64,000 nucleotides of DNA from Gammaproteobacteria bacterium (GTDB lineage: Bacteria > Pseudomonadota > Gammaproteobacteria > Steroidobacterales > Steroidobacteraceae). The stretch spans positions 42,623 to 106,622 of the forward strand of contig JANYJY010000062.1 of NCBI GenBank assembly GCA_025358295.1, written 5' to 3'. The translations under genes and the position numbers were made by a program. The notes under the pieces are model-generated. The model was not told the DNA's origin, ran no database searches, and saw only the letters and a program-made list of their open reading frames with translations. Below, in pieces: positions 51,962 through 61,962 of the stretch (within the stretch, counting starts at the first letter, position 1; each line of letters begins with the position of its first letter).

Positions 51962-54337
51962 ATGCAACAACAGCTTGGCGCCGCCGTGCTCGACGCGGAA
52001 CTCGCGCGAAAGATAGATGCTTACTGGCGCGCGGCAAATTATTTGGCCGTGGGCCAGATTTATCTTTGGGATAACCCGCTCATGCGCAAGCCCCTGACGA
52101 TTGCGCACGTCAAACCCCTGCTGCTCGGACACTGGGGCACCACTCCGGGACAGAATTTCATCTACACGCATTTGAATCGTATCATCAAGAAATATGACGT
52201 CGACATGATCTACATGTCGGGCCCTGGACACGGTGGCCCCGCGGTGGTCGGCAGCACCTATCTGGAAGGGACTTACAGCGAAATTTATTCGAACGTGAGT
52301 CGGGACGAAGCCGGCTTGAAACGGTTGTTCACACAGTTCTCCTTCCCCGGCGGTATTCCGAGTCATGCCTCGGCCGAGTGTCCGGGCTCCATTCACGAGG
52401 GCGGCGAACTCGGCTATTCGTTGAGCCACGCCTTCGGCGCCGTATTCGACAATCCGACGCTGGTTGTCGCCTGCGTGATCGGCGACGGCGAGGCCGAGAC
52501 GGGGCCGCTGGCAACCGCCTGGCACTCCAATAAATTTTTGAACCCCGCCTGCGACGGTGCGGTGCTGCCGATACTGCACTTGAACGGCTATAAGATCGCC
52601 AACCCGACCATCCTAGCGCGCATCAGCCGCGAGGAACTCGAACAGCTGCTGCGCGGCTATGGTTGGACCCCGTATTTCGTCGAGGGCCATGAGTCCATGC
52701 TCATGCATGAGGCCATGGCAGCGACGCTCGATCGAGTCATCGAACATATCCGACAGATTCAAAACGATGCCCGCAAGCACGGCAACCTTGAGCGACCGCG
52801 CTGGCCGATGATTGTGCTTGCCACTCCCAAGGGCTGGACGGGGCCCACGATGATCGATGGCATCCCTAACGAAGGCACGTTCAGGGCTCATCAGGTGCCG
52901 CTCTCGGACCCTGCGTCGAATCCGGGCCATTTGCGGCAGCTGGAGGATTGGCTGCGAAGCTACCGTCCCGAGGAGCTGTTCGATGCCGACGGGCGGCTGC
53001 GGCAGGAGCTGGCGGATTTGGCGCCCGACGGTGAGCGGCGCATGGGTGCGAATCCCAATGCCAACGGCGGTATGAAGCTGCGGGATTTGCGCATGCCGGA
53101 TTTTACCGAGTACGCGGTGGACATTTCCCAGCCGGGCGTGCGCGGCATCGGCGACACGCGCGTGCTCGGCCGCTTTCTGCGCGATGTACTGAAGCTAAAC
53201 GCGGAGCAGCGCAATTTCCGCCTGTTCGGTCCGGACGAGACCAAGTCGAACGGACTCGAGGCGGTGTTCGAAGTGGCCAATCGGCAATGGCTGGCCGATA
53301 CCGCGGAAAACGACGAATTTCTCGCGCGCAGCGGCCAGGTCATGGAAATGCTGAGCGAGCACCAATGCCAGGGTTGGCTTGAGGGGTATCTGCTCACGGG
53401 ACGGCATGGAGTGTTCAATTGCTATGAAGCGTTCATTCACATCGTCGATTCCATGTTCAATCAGCACGCCAAATGGTTGAAGGTCACCGCCGGCCTCGCA
53501 TGGCGGCGCAAAATCGCCTCGTTGAATTACTTGCTGAGCTCGCATGTGTGGCGCCAGGATCACAATGGCTTCACGCATCAGGATCCAGGCTTCATCGATC
53601 ATGTCGTCAACAAAAAGGCGGAAATCGTCAGGGTCTACCTGCCGCCCGATGCCAACTGCCTGCTTTCAGTGATGGACCATTGTCTGCGCAGCCGCCACTA
53701 CGTCAATGTGGTCGTGGCGGGCAAGCATCCGGCGCCGCAGTGGCTGTCGATGGACGCGGCCGTCAAACACTGCAGCGAGGGCATCGGCATCTGGCAGTGG
53801 GCCAGCAACGATCAGCGTGCCGATCCGGATGTGGTGATGGCCTGCGCCGGCGACGTGCCGACCCTCGAGACTCTGGCGGCGGTCTCCATCCTGCGCAAGG
53901 AATTGCCCGACTTGAAGATCCGTGTGGTCAACGTCGTCGACCTCATGAAGCTGCAGCCTTCCTCGGAACATCCGCATGGCTTGAGCGACGGGGATTTCGA
54001 TTCGTTATTCACGCGGGATAAACCGATCATCTTCGCCTTTCATGGCTATCCCTGGCTGATACACCGCCTGACCTATCGTCGCCGCAATCACGACAACCTG
54101 CATGTGAGGGGTTACAAGGAGGAGGGCACCATCACCACCGCATTCGATATGACGGTGCTCAACGATTTGGATCGCTTTCACTTGGTAATGGACGCCGTCA
54201 GCCGTCTGCCGCAGACAGGCAGTGCGGGCGTCTATCTACAACAGCGGCTGCGGGATAAGTTGATCGAGCACAAGCTCTATATCAACAAGCATGGGTGCGA
54301 CATGCCAGAAATCCGCGATTGGGCCTGGTCGGATTGA
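51962..54337 (+). CDS. xfp: Phosphoketolase (xylulose-5-P/fructose-6-P)
   Basis: Thiamine-diphosphate enzyme cleaving xylulose-5-phosphate to acetyl phosphate and glyceraldehyde-3-phosphate, or fructose-6-phosphate to acetyl phosphate and erythrose-4-phosphate. The 791-residue protein has [69 protein letters not shown], the ThDP motif [21 protein letters not shown] and [17 protein letters not shown] 51962 follows GGGAGGA. With ackA it forms the common two-gene phosphoketolase unit. It converges on aceK with only three bases between stop codons. Confidence 0.97.
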   Translation: MQQQLGAAVLDAELARKIDAYWRAANYLAVGQIYLWDNPLMRKPLTIAHVKPLLLGHWGTTPGQNFIYTHLNRIIKKYDVDMIYMSGPGHGGPAVVGSTYLEGTYSEIYSNVSRDEAGLKRLFTQFSFPGGIPSHASAECPGSIHEGGELGYSLSHAFGAVFDNPTLVVACVIGDGEAETGPLATAWHSNKFLNPACDGAVLPILHLNGYKIANPTILARISREELEQLLRGYGWTPYFVEGHESMLMHEAMAATLDRVIEHIRQIQNDARKHGNLERPRWPMIVLATPKGWTGPTMIDGIPNEGTFRAHQVPLSDPASNPGHLRQLEDWLRSYRPEELFDADGRLRQELADLAPDGERRMGANPNANGGMKLRDLRMPDFTEYAVDISQPGVRGIGDTRVLGRFLRDVLKLNAEQRNFRLFGPDETKSNGLEAVFEVANRQWLADTAENDEFLARSGQVMEMLSEHQCQGWLEGYLLTGRHGVFNCYEAFIHIVDSMFNQHAKWLKVTAGLAWRRKIASLNYLLSSHVWRQDHNGFTHQDPGFIDHVVNKKAEIVRVYLPPDANCLLSVMDHCLRSRHYVNVVVAGKHPAPQWLSMDAAVKHCSEGIGIWQWASNDQRADPDVVMACAGDVPTLETLAAVSILRKELPDLKIRVVNVVDLMKLQPSSEHPHGLSDGDFDSLFTRDKPIIFAFHGYPWLIHRLTYRRRNHDNLHVRGYKEEGTITTAFDMTVLNDLDRFHLVMDAVSRLPQTGSAGVYLQQRLRDKLIEHKLYINKHGCDMPEIRDWAWSD

Positions 54338-54340
54338 GAC

Positions 54341-56035
54341 CTAACGTGCTGCGGCCGGCGGGGGTGCCGACAGCGAACGCCACCACCGTGCCGTTAGAAG
54401 CTCTGCATGGTGCCGCGTGAACACGCCACTCAATGCCGCCGGGATGGACAGGAAGGGCAGCCACTGTTCCGGAAACACGTCGCGCGGACCATAGTGGAAC
54501 CACGGTTCGGCGCTGGTCTCTTCTTCTTCGCAGCTTGCCTGCGGAAGATCGCGGAAAACACAGTCTGAGACCAGGCAGATTTCATCGTAGTCGTAGAAAA
54601 TCACGCGGCCGTGGCTGGTCACGCCGAAATTTTTCAATAGTAGGTCGCCGGGAAATACATTGCTCGCGGCCAGATCGCGCAGCGCGTTGCCATAGTCGAT
54701 GATGGCCGATTCGGCGGCGGCGGGATCGGCCTCGCGCAGGAACAAATTGAGCGGGCGCAGGCGCCGTTCGATGTAACAGTGCTCGACGATCAAGTCCTCG
54801 CCCTCGATCCGACAGCTCTCGGCGGCCTCGTTCAACAGTTCATCCACCAGCGTCGGCATGAACCGCGCGCGCGGCAGCCGCAGGCGCTTGAATTCTTGGG
54901 CATCGACCAGGCGACCGGCGCGGTCGTGACGGAATACGAACTGGTAACGTTCGATGACATCCTCGCGGGTGCTGGTCTTGGGCGCTCCGAAGCGGTCGCG
55001 GATCACCTTGAAGACCAAATCGTGCGATGGAAGGGTGAATACAATCATGACCAATCCGCGTTCGCCGGGAGCGTGCACGAAACTGTCGATGGATTTGTCC
55101 AAATGTCTCTGCAGCGCAAAGTACCGTTCGGTCTTGCCCTGTTTGGCGCGTCCCAGCACCGTGTACAGCTCGTCGATGGATTTGCGCGGCATGAAGGACC
55201 GCAGCAGCGTGATGGCCGCGCTGACCACGGGCAGATCCACGTGAAAATATGAACGTGCGTAACCGAACAGCGATCCCACGTCGGCACGCGACAGCATGAC
55301 GGCGTCGACTTGCACACCTTTGGCCGAATTCGTGAAGGCAAGCACCAGCGGCGTGATCGAGCCGTCGCCGATCAATCTGCCGACGGCGAAGGCATGCATA
55401 CCGCGATAGAACACGGGTTCGATCAATTCGATGGATTCGGGATGTCCGCTGTGGTGCCCCGATTCGAAATAGCGGCCGATCTCGGCGCTGATGCGATGCA
55501 CCGCGGCCTCTGTGTCGCCGATGGCCGCGCCGAAGGGCAGATCCGTGAGAATTTCGCGTACTGCGGTCGGCAGCGAACTGCCCACCCGGTAGACGCGTAT
55601 CGGCACAGCGCCGGAAGCGCGTCCGACACTGGTCGCGCAGAACTCGACTTCCGGGTTGACGCCCACCGTACCGAATAAATCGCGCGTCACCGAATTAAAG
55701 AAAGTGCGGTAGAAGTCGCTGTCCGGACGGCGCGCGACGATGACTTCGTAGGCTCGCTTGATATCCGTCCACAAAGCCACATCGCGATGCTTCGATTGTA
55801 GCTGGCTCGCGATCGCAGCCACGCCTCTTGCCACGCGCAGCTCGTACAGCTCGATGCGGGCTACCGCATCGAGCTGTGCCGTCTGCCAATCCTCGGCGAG
55901 GAAGTTCAGCGCCGCGCGCCGCGTGATGCGGCCGAATTCCTCGTTATAGAGCCGGAAGTGCTCCGAAATCACCGCCGCAAGATCTTTGGCGGTGACGCCG
56001 TCCTTCGTCGCGGCGGAAGTGACGGCGGCACCCAT
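54341..56035 (-). CDS. aceK: Isocitrate dehydrogenase kinase/phosphatase
   Basis: Bifunctional enzyme that phosphorylates and reactivates isocitrate dehydrogenase and so sends isocitrate to the glyoxylate shunt. At 564 residues it has the N-terminal regulatory domain (FRLYNEEFGRITRRAALNF; FYRTFFNSVTRDLFGTVGVNP) and the kinase domain with the nucleotide loop HAPGERGLVMIVFTLPSHDLVFKVI, HRPL-like EHCYIERRLRPLN and the metal-binding FYDYDEICLV. The gene is 12 bases after aceA, as in the ace operons of enteric bacteria, but aceB is missing here. Confidence 0.96.
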   Translation of the reverse strand: MGAAVTSAATKDGVTAKDLAAVISEHFRLYNEEFGRITRRAALNFLAEDWQTAQLDAVARIELYELRVARGVAAIASQLQSKHRDVALWTDIKRAYEVIVARRPDSDFYRTFFNSVTRDLFGTVGVNPEVEFCATSVGRASGAVPIRVYRVGSSLPTAVREILTDLPFGAAIGDTEAAVHRISAEIGRYFESGHHSGHPESIELIEPVFYRGMHAFAVGRLIGDGSITPLVLAFTNSAKGVQVDAVMLSRADVGSLFGYARSYFHVDLPVVSAAITLLRSFMPRKSIDELYTVLGRAKQGKTERYFALQRHLDKSIDSFVHAPGERGLVMIVFTLPSHDLVFKVIRDRFGAPKTSTREDVIERYQFVFRHDRAGRLVDAQEFKRLRLPRARFMPTLVDELLNEAAESCRIEGEDLIVEHCYIERRLRPLNLFLREADPAAAESAIIDYGNALRDLAASNVFPGDLLLKNFGVTSHGRVIFYDYDEICLVSDCVFRDLPQASCEEEETSAEPWFHYGPRDVFPEQWLPFLSIPAALSGVFTRHHAELLTARWWRSLSAPPPAAAR

Positions 56036-56047
56036 GCCGGCCCTGCC

Positions 56048-57328
56048 TTATGCAACCACGCGCTTCGGCGCCGCTTTGTCGGTCGACGTGAACTGCTCGG
56101 TTTCCGTGCTGCCGGCCATGGCGCCGGTGGAGTGGGTGCCCGAACTGATCGCAGTCTGTACGGCATCGAAGTAGCCGGTGCCGACAAAGGATTGATGCTT
56201 CGCGGCCCGATAACCCGCGGCTTCCTGGCTGAATTCGCGCTGCTGCAGCTGCGAGTAGCCGAGCATGCCGTCTGCGTGATATGCCGATGCGAGTTCGAAC
56301 ATCGACAGATTCAATGCGTGCCAGCCGGCCAGCGTGATGAACTGAAAGCGGTATCCCATGGCGGCCAGATCTTCGCGCCATTTTTTCATGGACGACGCGT
56401 CGAGTTTCGCCTGCCAGTTGAACGAGGGCGAGCAATTGTAGGCGAGCAACTTGCCTGGGAATTTGGCATGAATGGCAGTGGCAAAACGCCGTGCCTCGGC
56501 CATATCCGGTTTGGAGGTCTCGCACCAGATCAGGTCAGCATACGGTGCGTAGGACAATCCGCGGTCAATGGCCTGCTCGATGCCGGCCTTGACGTAGAAG
56601 AACCCTTCGCTGGAGCGCTGACCGGTAAGGAAGGGCCTGTCGCGCGGGTCATGGTCGCTGAGCAGCAGGTCGGCCGCGTCGGCGTCGGTGCGCGCAATGA
56701 CCACGGTGGGCACATTCATAACGTCGGCGGCGAGACGCGCTGCGACCAGCTTGTTGATGGCTTCGGCGGTCGAGACCAACACCTTGCCGCCGAGATGGCC
56801 GCATTTCTTCGCGGACGACAATTGATCCTCGAAATGCACGGCGGCCGCGCCGGCCTTGATCAATGCCTTGGTCAATTCGAAGGCATTGAGATTGCCGCCG
56901 AAACCCGCTTCGGCGTCCGCGATGATGGGGACTATCCAATCGATGGCGGTTTTCGCGTCCAAGTGATGGATTTGATCGGTGCGCAGCAACGCGTTATTGA
57001 TGCGCTCAACCATCTTCGGCACCGAATCGACGGGGTACAGACTTTGGTCCGGGTACACCTCGCCGGCCGAATTGCCGTCGCCGGCAACCTGCCATCCCGA
57101 GCAATAGATCGCCTTCAATCCCGATTGCACGCACTGTATAGCCTGGTTGCCGGTCATGCAGCCCAAGCCGGCGATAACGGGCTCGCTGTGCAACTGGCGC
57201 CAGAATTTCTCGGCACCCAGTCTCGCCAGGGAGTGTTCAATGTGTACGGAACCGCGCAGACGAGCCACATCGGCCGTGCTGTAGGGGCGCTGGATGCCGG
57301 ACCATCGATCTATCGCTTTATCACTCAA
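56048..57328 (-). CDS. aceA: Isocitrate lyase
   Basis: Cleaves isocitrate to glyoxylate and succinate. The 426-residue protein shows the short proteobacterial form: [47 protein letters not shown], the catalytic loop [37 protein letters not shown] and [11 protein letters not shown]. Start is TTG 57328, with AGGAGA seven bases upstream. It is divergent from a RamB-like regulator; a perfect palindrome in the 122-base intergenic region overlaps its predicted -35. The partner malate synthase gene is not in the window. Confidence 0.97.
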   Translation of the reverse strand: MSDKAIDRWSGIQRPYSTADVARLRGSVHIEHSLARLGAEKFWRQLHSEPVIAGLGCMTGNQAIQCVQSGLKAIYCSGWQVAGDGNSAGEVYPDQSLYPVDSVPKMVERINNALLRTDQIHHLDAKTAIDWIVPIIADAEAGFGGNLNAFELTKALIKAGAAAVHFEDQLSSAKKCGHLGGKVLVSTAEAINKLVAARLAADVMNVPTVVIARTDADAADLLLSDHDPRDRPFLTGQRSSEGFFYVKAGIEQAIDRGLSYAPYADLIWCETSKPDMAEARRFATAIHAKFPGKLLAYNCSPSFNWQAKLDASSMKKWREDLAAMGYRFQFITLAGWHALNLSMFELASAYHADGMLGYSQLQQREFSQEAAGYRAAKHQSFVGTGYFDAVQTAISSGTHSTGAMAGSTETEQFTSTDKAAPKRVVA

Positions 57329-57411
57329 TTCAATTCTCCTGGGGTCAAAAGTACGCGAGCTTGCATCTCGGGATCCGCGCAGTTTAAAGTGTGGGAAGGG
57401 CGGATTTACAC

Positions 57412-57441
57412 ATTAGAAATTTGACAGTGTGAATTTCACAC
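57412..57441. promoter_or_regulatory. aceA promoter overlapped by a perfect 15-bp operator-like palindrome
   Basis: GTGTGAA-T-TTCACAC at 57427-57441 is an exact inverted repeat. On the minus strand TGTGAA (57440-57435) and TCTAAT (57417-57412), 17 bases apart, make a candidate aceA promoter whose -35 lies inside the palindrome. The palindrome ends nine bases before the ATG of the divergent regulator (57451), next to its GGAG. Additional half-site-like words (AAAGTGTGG near 57387, TTTACACATT near 57405) lie to the left. A dimer of the regulator binding here could control both genes. Confidence 0.65.
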
Positions 57442-57450
57442 CGGAGCAGC

Positions 57451-58941
57451 ATGGCAGGATTGATCCGGCAGGGGCATTTTCTAGGGACCAAGCTGCGCTC
57501 GCTGCGGAAGCGCAATGGGTTGACCCTGGATGAACTATCCGCCCGCTGCGTGCAAATCGACGCAGAGGGAGCTCCCTCGGTGTCCTATCTCAGTATGGTG
57601 GAGACCGGCAAACGCATGCCCTCGCCCGATATGCTGGAGATGCTGGCAGGGATCTTCAGCAAGGATGCGCGTTGGTTCTTGGACGAGAACACGGAGGTTG
57701 AAGCGGTCCCGCCGCAGCGTGCAAGGGGCGGCCTCGAGGCCATGCCCTTGGAGCCGGCATTCTTGTTCTCTCATGAGTTGCTGCAGAACGCCCTGCCGGA
57801 ACTGCTGTCGCAGACCGGCACGACGGGGCGGCAATTTGCGCAATTGCTGATTCGCGTCTGGCAGGAAACTCGCCACAACAATTTTCCCGATATCGAGCGC
57901 GCCGCCGAGGAGTGCGGCAAGCGCCAAATGCCGCTCGACCTCGACGACATGATGGCGATTTGCAAACGCCATTCGCTCACCGTGCGATGGTTCGACGGCG
58001 ACGCCCGCAAGCCGAGCGGAGCGTTGGTAAGATCGCAGTTCGAAGCGCCGGGCACGGTGTTGATCAACGAGCGCCTGCGCAATCAGGAGGAGCGGCTGAA
58101 GTACGAACTTGCGTTCTTCATCGGCCACAAGGTGCTGCACAACGGCGATGGCGTAATTTCCCCGCATAGCGCCATTCACGCGGGCGAGGGCGGATCTTCC
58201 GTCTCTCCTGCCGGCATGGGCGCGCAGGATGTGTTGTATGCCTGGCGGGATTTCGAGTGCAGCTTCTTTGCCGGTGCGCTGCTGTGTCCCCGCGTGCCGT
58301 TTCGGCGCTACTTGATTCGCGAGGCACACAGTGTTGCCGCCTGCCACAAGCTCGGCGTCACGCCGGCACTGGTCATGCGCCGCATGACGGCCGTCTCGCC
58401 GTATCGACACTGGCATTTTTTCGACGCCTACCCACCCGGCTATTTGCGCGCCGTGTATCGCGGCAATGGAATCCCGCTACCCTGGGGCAATATGAGTCTG
58501 GTGTCCGACCCCTGTCCGCGCTGGGCGGTTTTTCGGCTGCTGCAATCGACTCCGGCGGCGCCCCCTATGCAGAAGCCAAAGTCGCAGATTTCGGTGATGG
58601 AGGATGGCAAGCGCTCGCGATTGTACTGCTGCCATTCCTTGTTGACGCGCGACGCGCTGGACGAAATGCACGTACTGTCGGTGGGCGTGGATCTGCTACC
58701 GGCGCTCGACGCGCAGGGGTTCGACGGCGAAGCGATGGTCGCTGCGGTCGCCGAATCATGCCGCCGCGGCGGCGGCGACGGCGTGATTCCGGAGCAAGCT
58801 GCCGCCGCCATTCGCGCCGCGTCGCAGGTGCTCAACATCGCGTGGATCGCGGAAGCACTCGACTCACCTGCCAGCGTCATCTGCCCACGCAGTGGCGCGT
58901 GCCCGCGCCAACCGCATGGCTGCGAGGAGGCGGTGGTCTAG
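57451..58941 (+). CDS. RamB-like transcriptional regulator (XRE HTH - ImmA/IrrE-like - DUF2083)
   Basis: A 496-residue regulator with an N-terminal XRE helix-turn-helix (residues 10-75; [45 protein letters not shown]). A middle DUF955/ImmA-IrrE-like region (about 150-310) follows in which the zinc-peptidase HExxH is altered to FFIGHKVLH. The C-terminal DUF2083-type domain ([21 protein letters not shown]) is rich in cysteines ([14 protein letters not shown]). This is the short-chain fatty acyl regulator family of RamB and MccR-like proteins, which control the glyoxylate shunt and related genes in actinobacteria and proteobacteria. Its divergent position to aceA supports that role. Its stop overlaps that of wrbA in the tetranucleotide CTAG. 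Confidence 0.9.
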   Translation: MAGLIRQGHFLGTKLRSLRKRNGLTLDELSARCVQIDAEGAPSVSYLSMVETGKRMPSPDMLEMLAGIFSKDARWFLDENTEVEAVPPQRARGGLEAMPLEPAFLFSHELLQNALPELLSQTGTTGRQFAQLLIRVWQETRHNNFPDIERAAEECGKRQMPLDLDDMMAICKRHSLTVRWFDGDARKPSGALVRSQFEAPGTVLINERLRNQEERLKYELAFFIGHKVLHNGDGVISPHSAIHAGEGGSSVSPAGMGAQDVLYAWRDFECSFFAGALLCPRVPFRRYLIREAHSVAACHKLGVTPALVMRRMTAVSPYRHWHFFDAYPPGYLRAVYRGNGIPLPWGNMSLVSDPCPRWAVFRLLQSTPAAPPMQKPKSQISVMEDGKRSRLYCCHSLLTRDALDEMHVLSVGVDLLPALDAQGFDGEAMVAAVAESCRRGGGDGVIPEQAAAAIRAASQVLNIAWIAEALDSPASVICPRSGACPRQPHGCEEAVV

Positions 58942-59540
58942 CCGGGGAACAGTTTTTTCGCCGCTTCGGCGATCAGCTTGCCCTGATGATGCGCGCCCGC
59001 AAGGTCGATCGCCGTTGGTTGGCGCTGGCCGCTCCCGCCGGCAACCGTCGTCGCCCCATAGGGGCTGCCGCCGACAATCTCGTCCACCGTCATCTGTCCC
59101 TGATGGCTGTACGGCAGGCCGACGATGGTCATGCCGAAGTGCAGCAAGTTGGTGATGATCGAGAACAGAGTGACCTCTTGGCCGCCGTGCTGAGTTGCGG
59201 TCGACGTGAATGCGCCGCCGACCTTGCCGTGCAGCGCGCCACGCATCCACAGGCCGCCGGCTTGATCCAGGAAACTCGCCATCTGGGACGCGAGGCGGCC
59301 GAAACGGGTCGGACAGCCGACGATGATGGCATCGTAGTTGGCCAATTCCTCTATGGCGGCCAGCGGTGCGCTTTGGTCCATCTTGAAATGTGCCGCCTTC
59401 GCCACTTCCGCGGGTGCGGTTTCCGCAACGCGTTTGACGTCCACCAGTGCGCCCGCCGAGCGCGCGCCTTCGGCCACTGCGTTCGCCATCTTTTCCACAT
59501 GACCGTAGGACGAGTAATAGAGAACCAATACTTTTGCCAT
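58938..59540 (-). CDS. wrbA: NAD(P)H:quinone oxidoreductase, WrbA type
   Basis: Flavodoxin-like FMN enzyme that reduces quinones by two electrons. The FMN phosphate loop [18 protein letters not shown], the WrbA-specific [36 protein letters not shown], and [25 protein letters not shown] are all present. The length is 200 residues from ATG 59540; two longer shadow frames appear in the track. It is divergent from a LysR gene with 110 bases between, the usual arrangement of a regulator and its target. Confidence 0.96.
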   Translation of the reverse strand: MAKVLVLYYSSYGHVEKMANAVAEGARSAGALVDVKRVAETAPAEVAKAAHFKMDQSAPLAAIEELANYDAIIVGCPTRFGRLASQMASFLDQAGGLWMRGALHGKVGGAFTSTATQHGGQEVTLFSIITNLLHFGMTIVGLPYSHQGQMTVDEIVGGSPYGATTVAGGSGQRQPTAIDLAGAHHQGKLIAEAAKKLFPG

Positions 59541-59650
59541 GAAATTCTCGAGTCGCCGACTTTGGCTTGGGATTACATCGTAGGGTAGCTTCAATTGCCC
59601 GACTAGATGGCATAGTAGGAATAGACTGAGCCATTATTGTAAGGAATGTC

Positions 59651-60532
59651 ATGTTGGACCTGAACGAAGTTCGCATGTTCGTCCAAGTGGTTCGCGCTCA
59701 CAACTTTGCTGAAGCGGCGCGCAGGCTGGGAGTGCCGCCTAACACCTTGAGCCGGCGCATCCGCCGCCTGGAAGGCAGTCTCGATACCCGCCTGATGCAC
59801 AGAACGACCCGTAAGCTGGCGCTGACGCCGGCTGGCGTGGCTTTTTTCGAGCGATGCGCGCCGGCGATCGATGGAGTGCTGGACGCAGGCAAGGATCTGG
59901 CCGGCGGCAGCAAGACCCCGAGCGGCACCGTCCGCATCGCCGCGCCGGCGGACTTTCTCGAATTCTTCAAGATCGATTGGGTTACGGATTTCTTGGCGCT
60001 GCATCCGAAGGTACGCTTGGATTTTGTTTTGAGCGATGCCCGCGCGGACCTCATCGACGAAGCCATCGATGTCGCGTTTCGTGGCGGCACCGTGTCCGAC
60101 CAACAATTCGTATTCCGCCGTCTCATGGCGCAATCGTTTTGCTTGGTGGCGAGTCCTGCTTACTTAAAGGCGCGCGGCCACCCCAAGAGCCTGCGGGACT
60201 TGGCGCGGCATGATTGCCTGACCGCTTCCGGCCAGCCGGGAGCGGTTACCTGGACGCTGCAAGGTCCGCACGGCGGCGAAGACGTTAAGGTGCGGGTCCC
60301 ACTCAGCGCCAACAGCGCTCGCATCGTGCTCAAAAGCTGCCTCGCCGGCTTAGGGATCGCATTGTTGCCGAACGTGTTGATTGCGCCGCATATTCGCCAC
60401 GGGTTGGTCAACGTGCTGCCGGAATATCACCGTCCGGGGGCCGACCTCAATGTAATACTGCCGAGCGGCGAGCAGGTGCCCGCCGCGGTTTCCGCATTCG
60501 TCGAGTTCGCGGCCGATAAGCTGCAAAGGTGA
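59651..60532 (+). CDS. LysR-family transcriptional regulator
   Basis: A 293-residue regulator with an N-terminal winged HTH (LNEVRMFVQVVRAHNFAEAARRLGVPPNTLSRRIRRLEGSLDTRL, residues 3-60) and a periplasmic-binding-protein-like effector domain from about 90 to 290, of the type that groups with DsdC/YafC-like quinone or redox regulators. ATG 59651 has AAGGA just upstream. It faces away from wrbA and probably regulates it, and is followed after five bases by a small conserved gene. The effector is unknown. Confidence 0.93.
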   Translation: MLDLNEVRMFVQVVRAHNFAEAARRLGVPPNTLSRRIRRLEGSLDTRLMHRTTRKLALTPAGVAFFERCAPAIDGVLDAGKDLAGGSKTPSGTVRIAAPADFLEFFKIDWVTDFLALHPKVRLDFVLSDARADLIDEAIDVAFRGGTVSDQQFVFRRLMAQSFCLVASPAYLKARGHPKSLRDLARHDCLTASGQPGAVTWTLQGPHGGEDVKVRVPLSANSARIVLKSCLAGLGIALLPNVLIAPHIRHGLVNVLPEYHRPGADLNVILPSGEQVPAAVSAFVEFAADKLQR

Positions 60533-60537
60533 CCGGT

Positions 60538-60828
60538 ATGGTGCAAGGAAAATGGAACATCACGATCAAGACACCGATGGGCGACAAGTCCGGAGTGCTT
60601 GAGCTGCATAGCGACGGTACATCGCTGACCGGATCGTTATCGCATGCCGAGCATCATGTCGCCATCAGCGGCGGCAAGGTGGCGGGAAATAAATTGAGTT
60701 GGTCGGCCCAGATTGACAAACCGATGCGCATGAATTTCAAGTTCACGGCCACTGTCGAAGACGATCGAATCAGCGGCTCCGCCAAGTATCTGCTGGGCAA
60801 GGCGACCTTTGCGGGCACCCGAGCCTAG
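60538..60828 (+). CDS. Small conserved beta-rich protein
   Basis: A 96-residue protein beginning MVQGKWNITIKTPMGDKSG, with repeated beta-hairpin pattern (VLELHSDGTSLTGSL, FKFTATVEDDRISGSAKYLLGKATFAGTRA) like a small barrel or sandwich. There is no signal peptide. ATG 60538 has AAAGG about eight bases before it; GTG 60529 in the track overlaps the LysR stop. I recognise this as a pattern common in uncharacterised proteins, but know no function. Five bases after LysR, so cotranscribed with it. Confidence 0.8.
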   Translation: MVQGKWNITIKTPMGDKSGVLELHSDGTSLTGSLSHAEHHVAISGGKVAGNKLSWSAQIDKPMRMNFKFTATVEDDRISGSAKYLLGKATFAGTRA

Positions 60829-60837
60829 ATTGAGGCG

Positions 60838-61842
60838 CTAGCGAATCGGCCAATAGATCTCGGTTCGCAGGGTATTCGCCGGGGTCGATTCGGGATCATC
60901 GACGTACCAGGAAATAGGCATGCCTGCCGCCGTGTAGTCGTGTGCCGCCATGTAGGCGCGGAACACCGCAAAGGTGTTTCGCAGATTCTCGTAGGGCCCC
61001 ACGTGCGTGGTCTTCAGCGCCTTGCCCGCATAGCTTTGCACTACCCGCACATTGTCGACGCCGCCGACGCCGGCGGGCTCGATCGGCATTCCCGCGTCAA
61101 AGGTGAGCGTCGTTGCCGTCATGCCGACATCGATACCGAGCGGGGCGCCGTTTTGGCGCAGTTTGTTCTTGAGCATGAATTTGCCTATTTGCGCGTAGCC
61201 GTCGGCATAGGCCTTGGAAATCGATGCCGTTTCCAACGGCGCCGTTTCGCGCACCACCAGCATGGGCGCCGCGCTCATGGTGACAGTCGACACCACGAAG
61301 CCGGCGATGTCGGCATTGGGCATTGCTTCGACGAGCGTTTTCAACTTGCCCAGTCCACGATCGAAGTCCTTGCCGATCATGCCGTCCATCATCGGTCCGA
61401 AGTAGCGGCCGACCGGACCTGCGCCCATGTCCATGTCGAGTGTCCATGTGATGCGGGTCGAGGGCCCCTGCGGAATCAGCAGTAGGCTGGATTTCGCCGT
61501 GCCCATTTTCCCGAAATCGATATTGCTGATGACTGAGCGATCGGGATTCGATGCGACGATTAGCTGAGAGCCGGTCCCCACCTTGTCGTTGCCGGACCAA
61601 TCGAGCCTTGCGCCGACACCCTCGCGCGCACCTTCGGTGGTTTGGTGCATGGTCGGATCCAGGTCCTGCCAGGGTGACCATCGGGCGAAGAGTTGGAAGG
61701 AATTCACAGTTGCATAGATCAAGCTGGCGGGTCTGTCGATGGTGATCGAGCGCGTCACCCGGACATTGCGCGGCAACAAGAATCCGATGATTGCAAGTAC
61801 GGCCAACAGCGCGATCAAAATCACCAGAATTTTCTTCAACAC
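60838..61842 (-). CDS. Membrane-anchored SRPBCC plus GyrI-like effector-binding protein
   Basis: A 334-residue fusion. An N-terminal transmembrane anchor (ILVILIALLAVLAIIGFLLP) is followed by an SRPBCC/polyketide-cyclase-type domain (residues 30-175; VRVTRSITIDRPASLIYATVNSFQLFARWSPW) and a GyrI-like small-molecule-binding domain (about 185-334; HVGPYENLRNTFAVFRAYM and TEIYWPIR). GTG 61842 follows GGAG. Such proteins lack a DNA-binding domain and probably bind a hydrophobic ligand in the periplasm or at the membrane; the ligand is unknown. It converges on the small beta-rich gene, with nine bases between. Confidence 0.85.
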   Translation of the reverse strand: MLKKILVILIALLAVLAIIGFLLPRNVRVTRSITIDRPASLIYATVNSFQLFARWSPWQDLDPTMHQTTEGAREGVGARLDWSGNDKVGTGSQLIVASNPDRSVISNIDFGKMGTAKSSLLLIPQGPSTRITWTLDMDMGAGPVGRYFGPMMDGMIGKDFDRGLGKLKTLVEAMPNADIAGFVVSTVTMSAAPMLVVRETAPLETASISKAYADGYAQIGKFMLKNKLRQNGAPLGIDVGMTATTLTFDAGMPIEPAGVGGVDNVRVVQSYAGKALKTTHVGPYENLRNTFAVFRAYMAAHDYTAAGMPISWYVDDPESTPANTLRTEIYWPIR

Positions 61843-61962
61843 GATGCACTCCGGCGGTGGTGGACACGCTTCCGTGCGTTTCGTTGCGGCAATCCCCTAA
61901 CCCCAATTCAAACCGCCTGCCCGAGGAATTGCAAGTTTGATCGGCTGATCTCGCCCGACAAT

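Noticed and set aside
55958-57424. Plus-strand ORF of 488 residues
   Set aside because: Antisense shadow of aceA, whose minus-strand frame has all isocitrate lyase motifs.
57421-57426. TTGACA as -35 for the RamB-like gene
   Set aside because: The -10 would fall at 57444-57449 (GAGCAG), which is not a -10 and would be inside the ribosome-binding site. The word may be coincidental next to the operator.
58257-59588. Plus-strand ORF of 443 residues
   Set aside because: Shadow across the RamB-like gene (other frame) and wrbA antisense; no family features.
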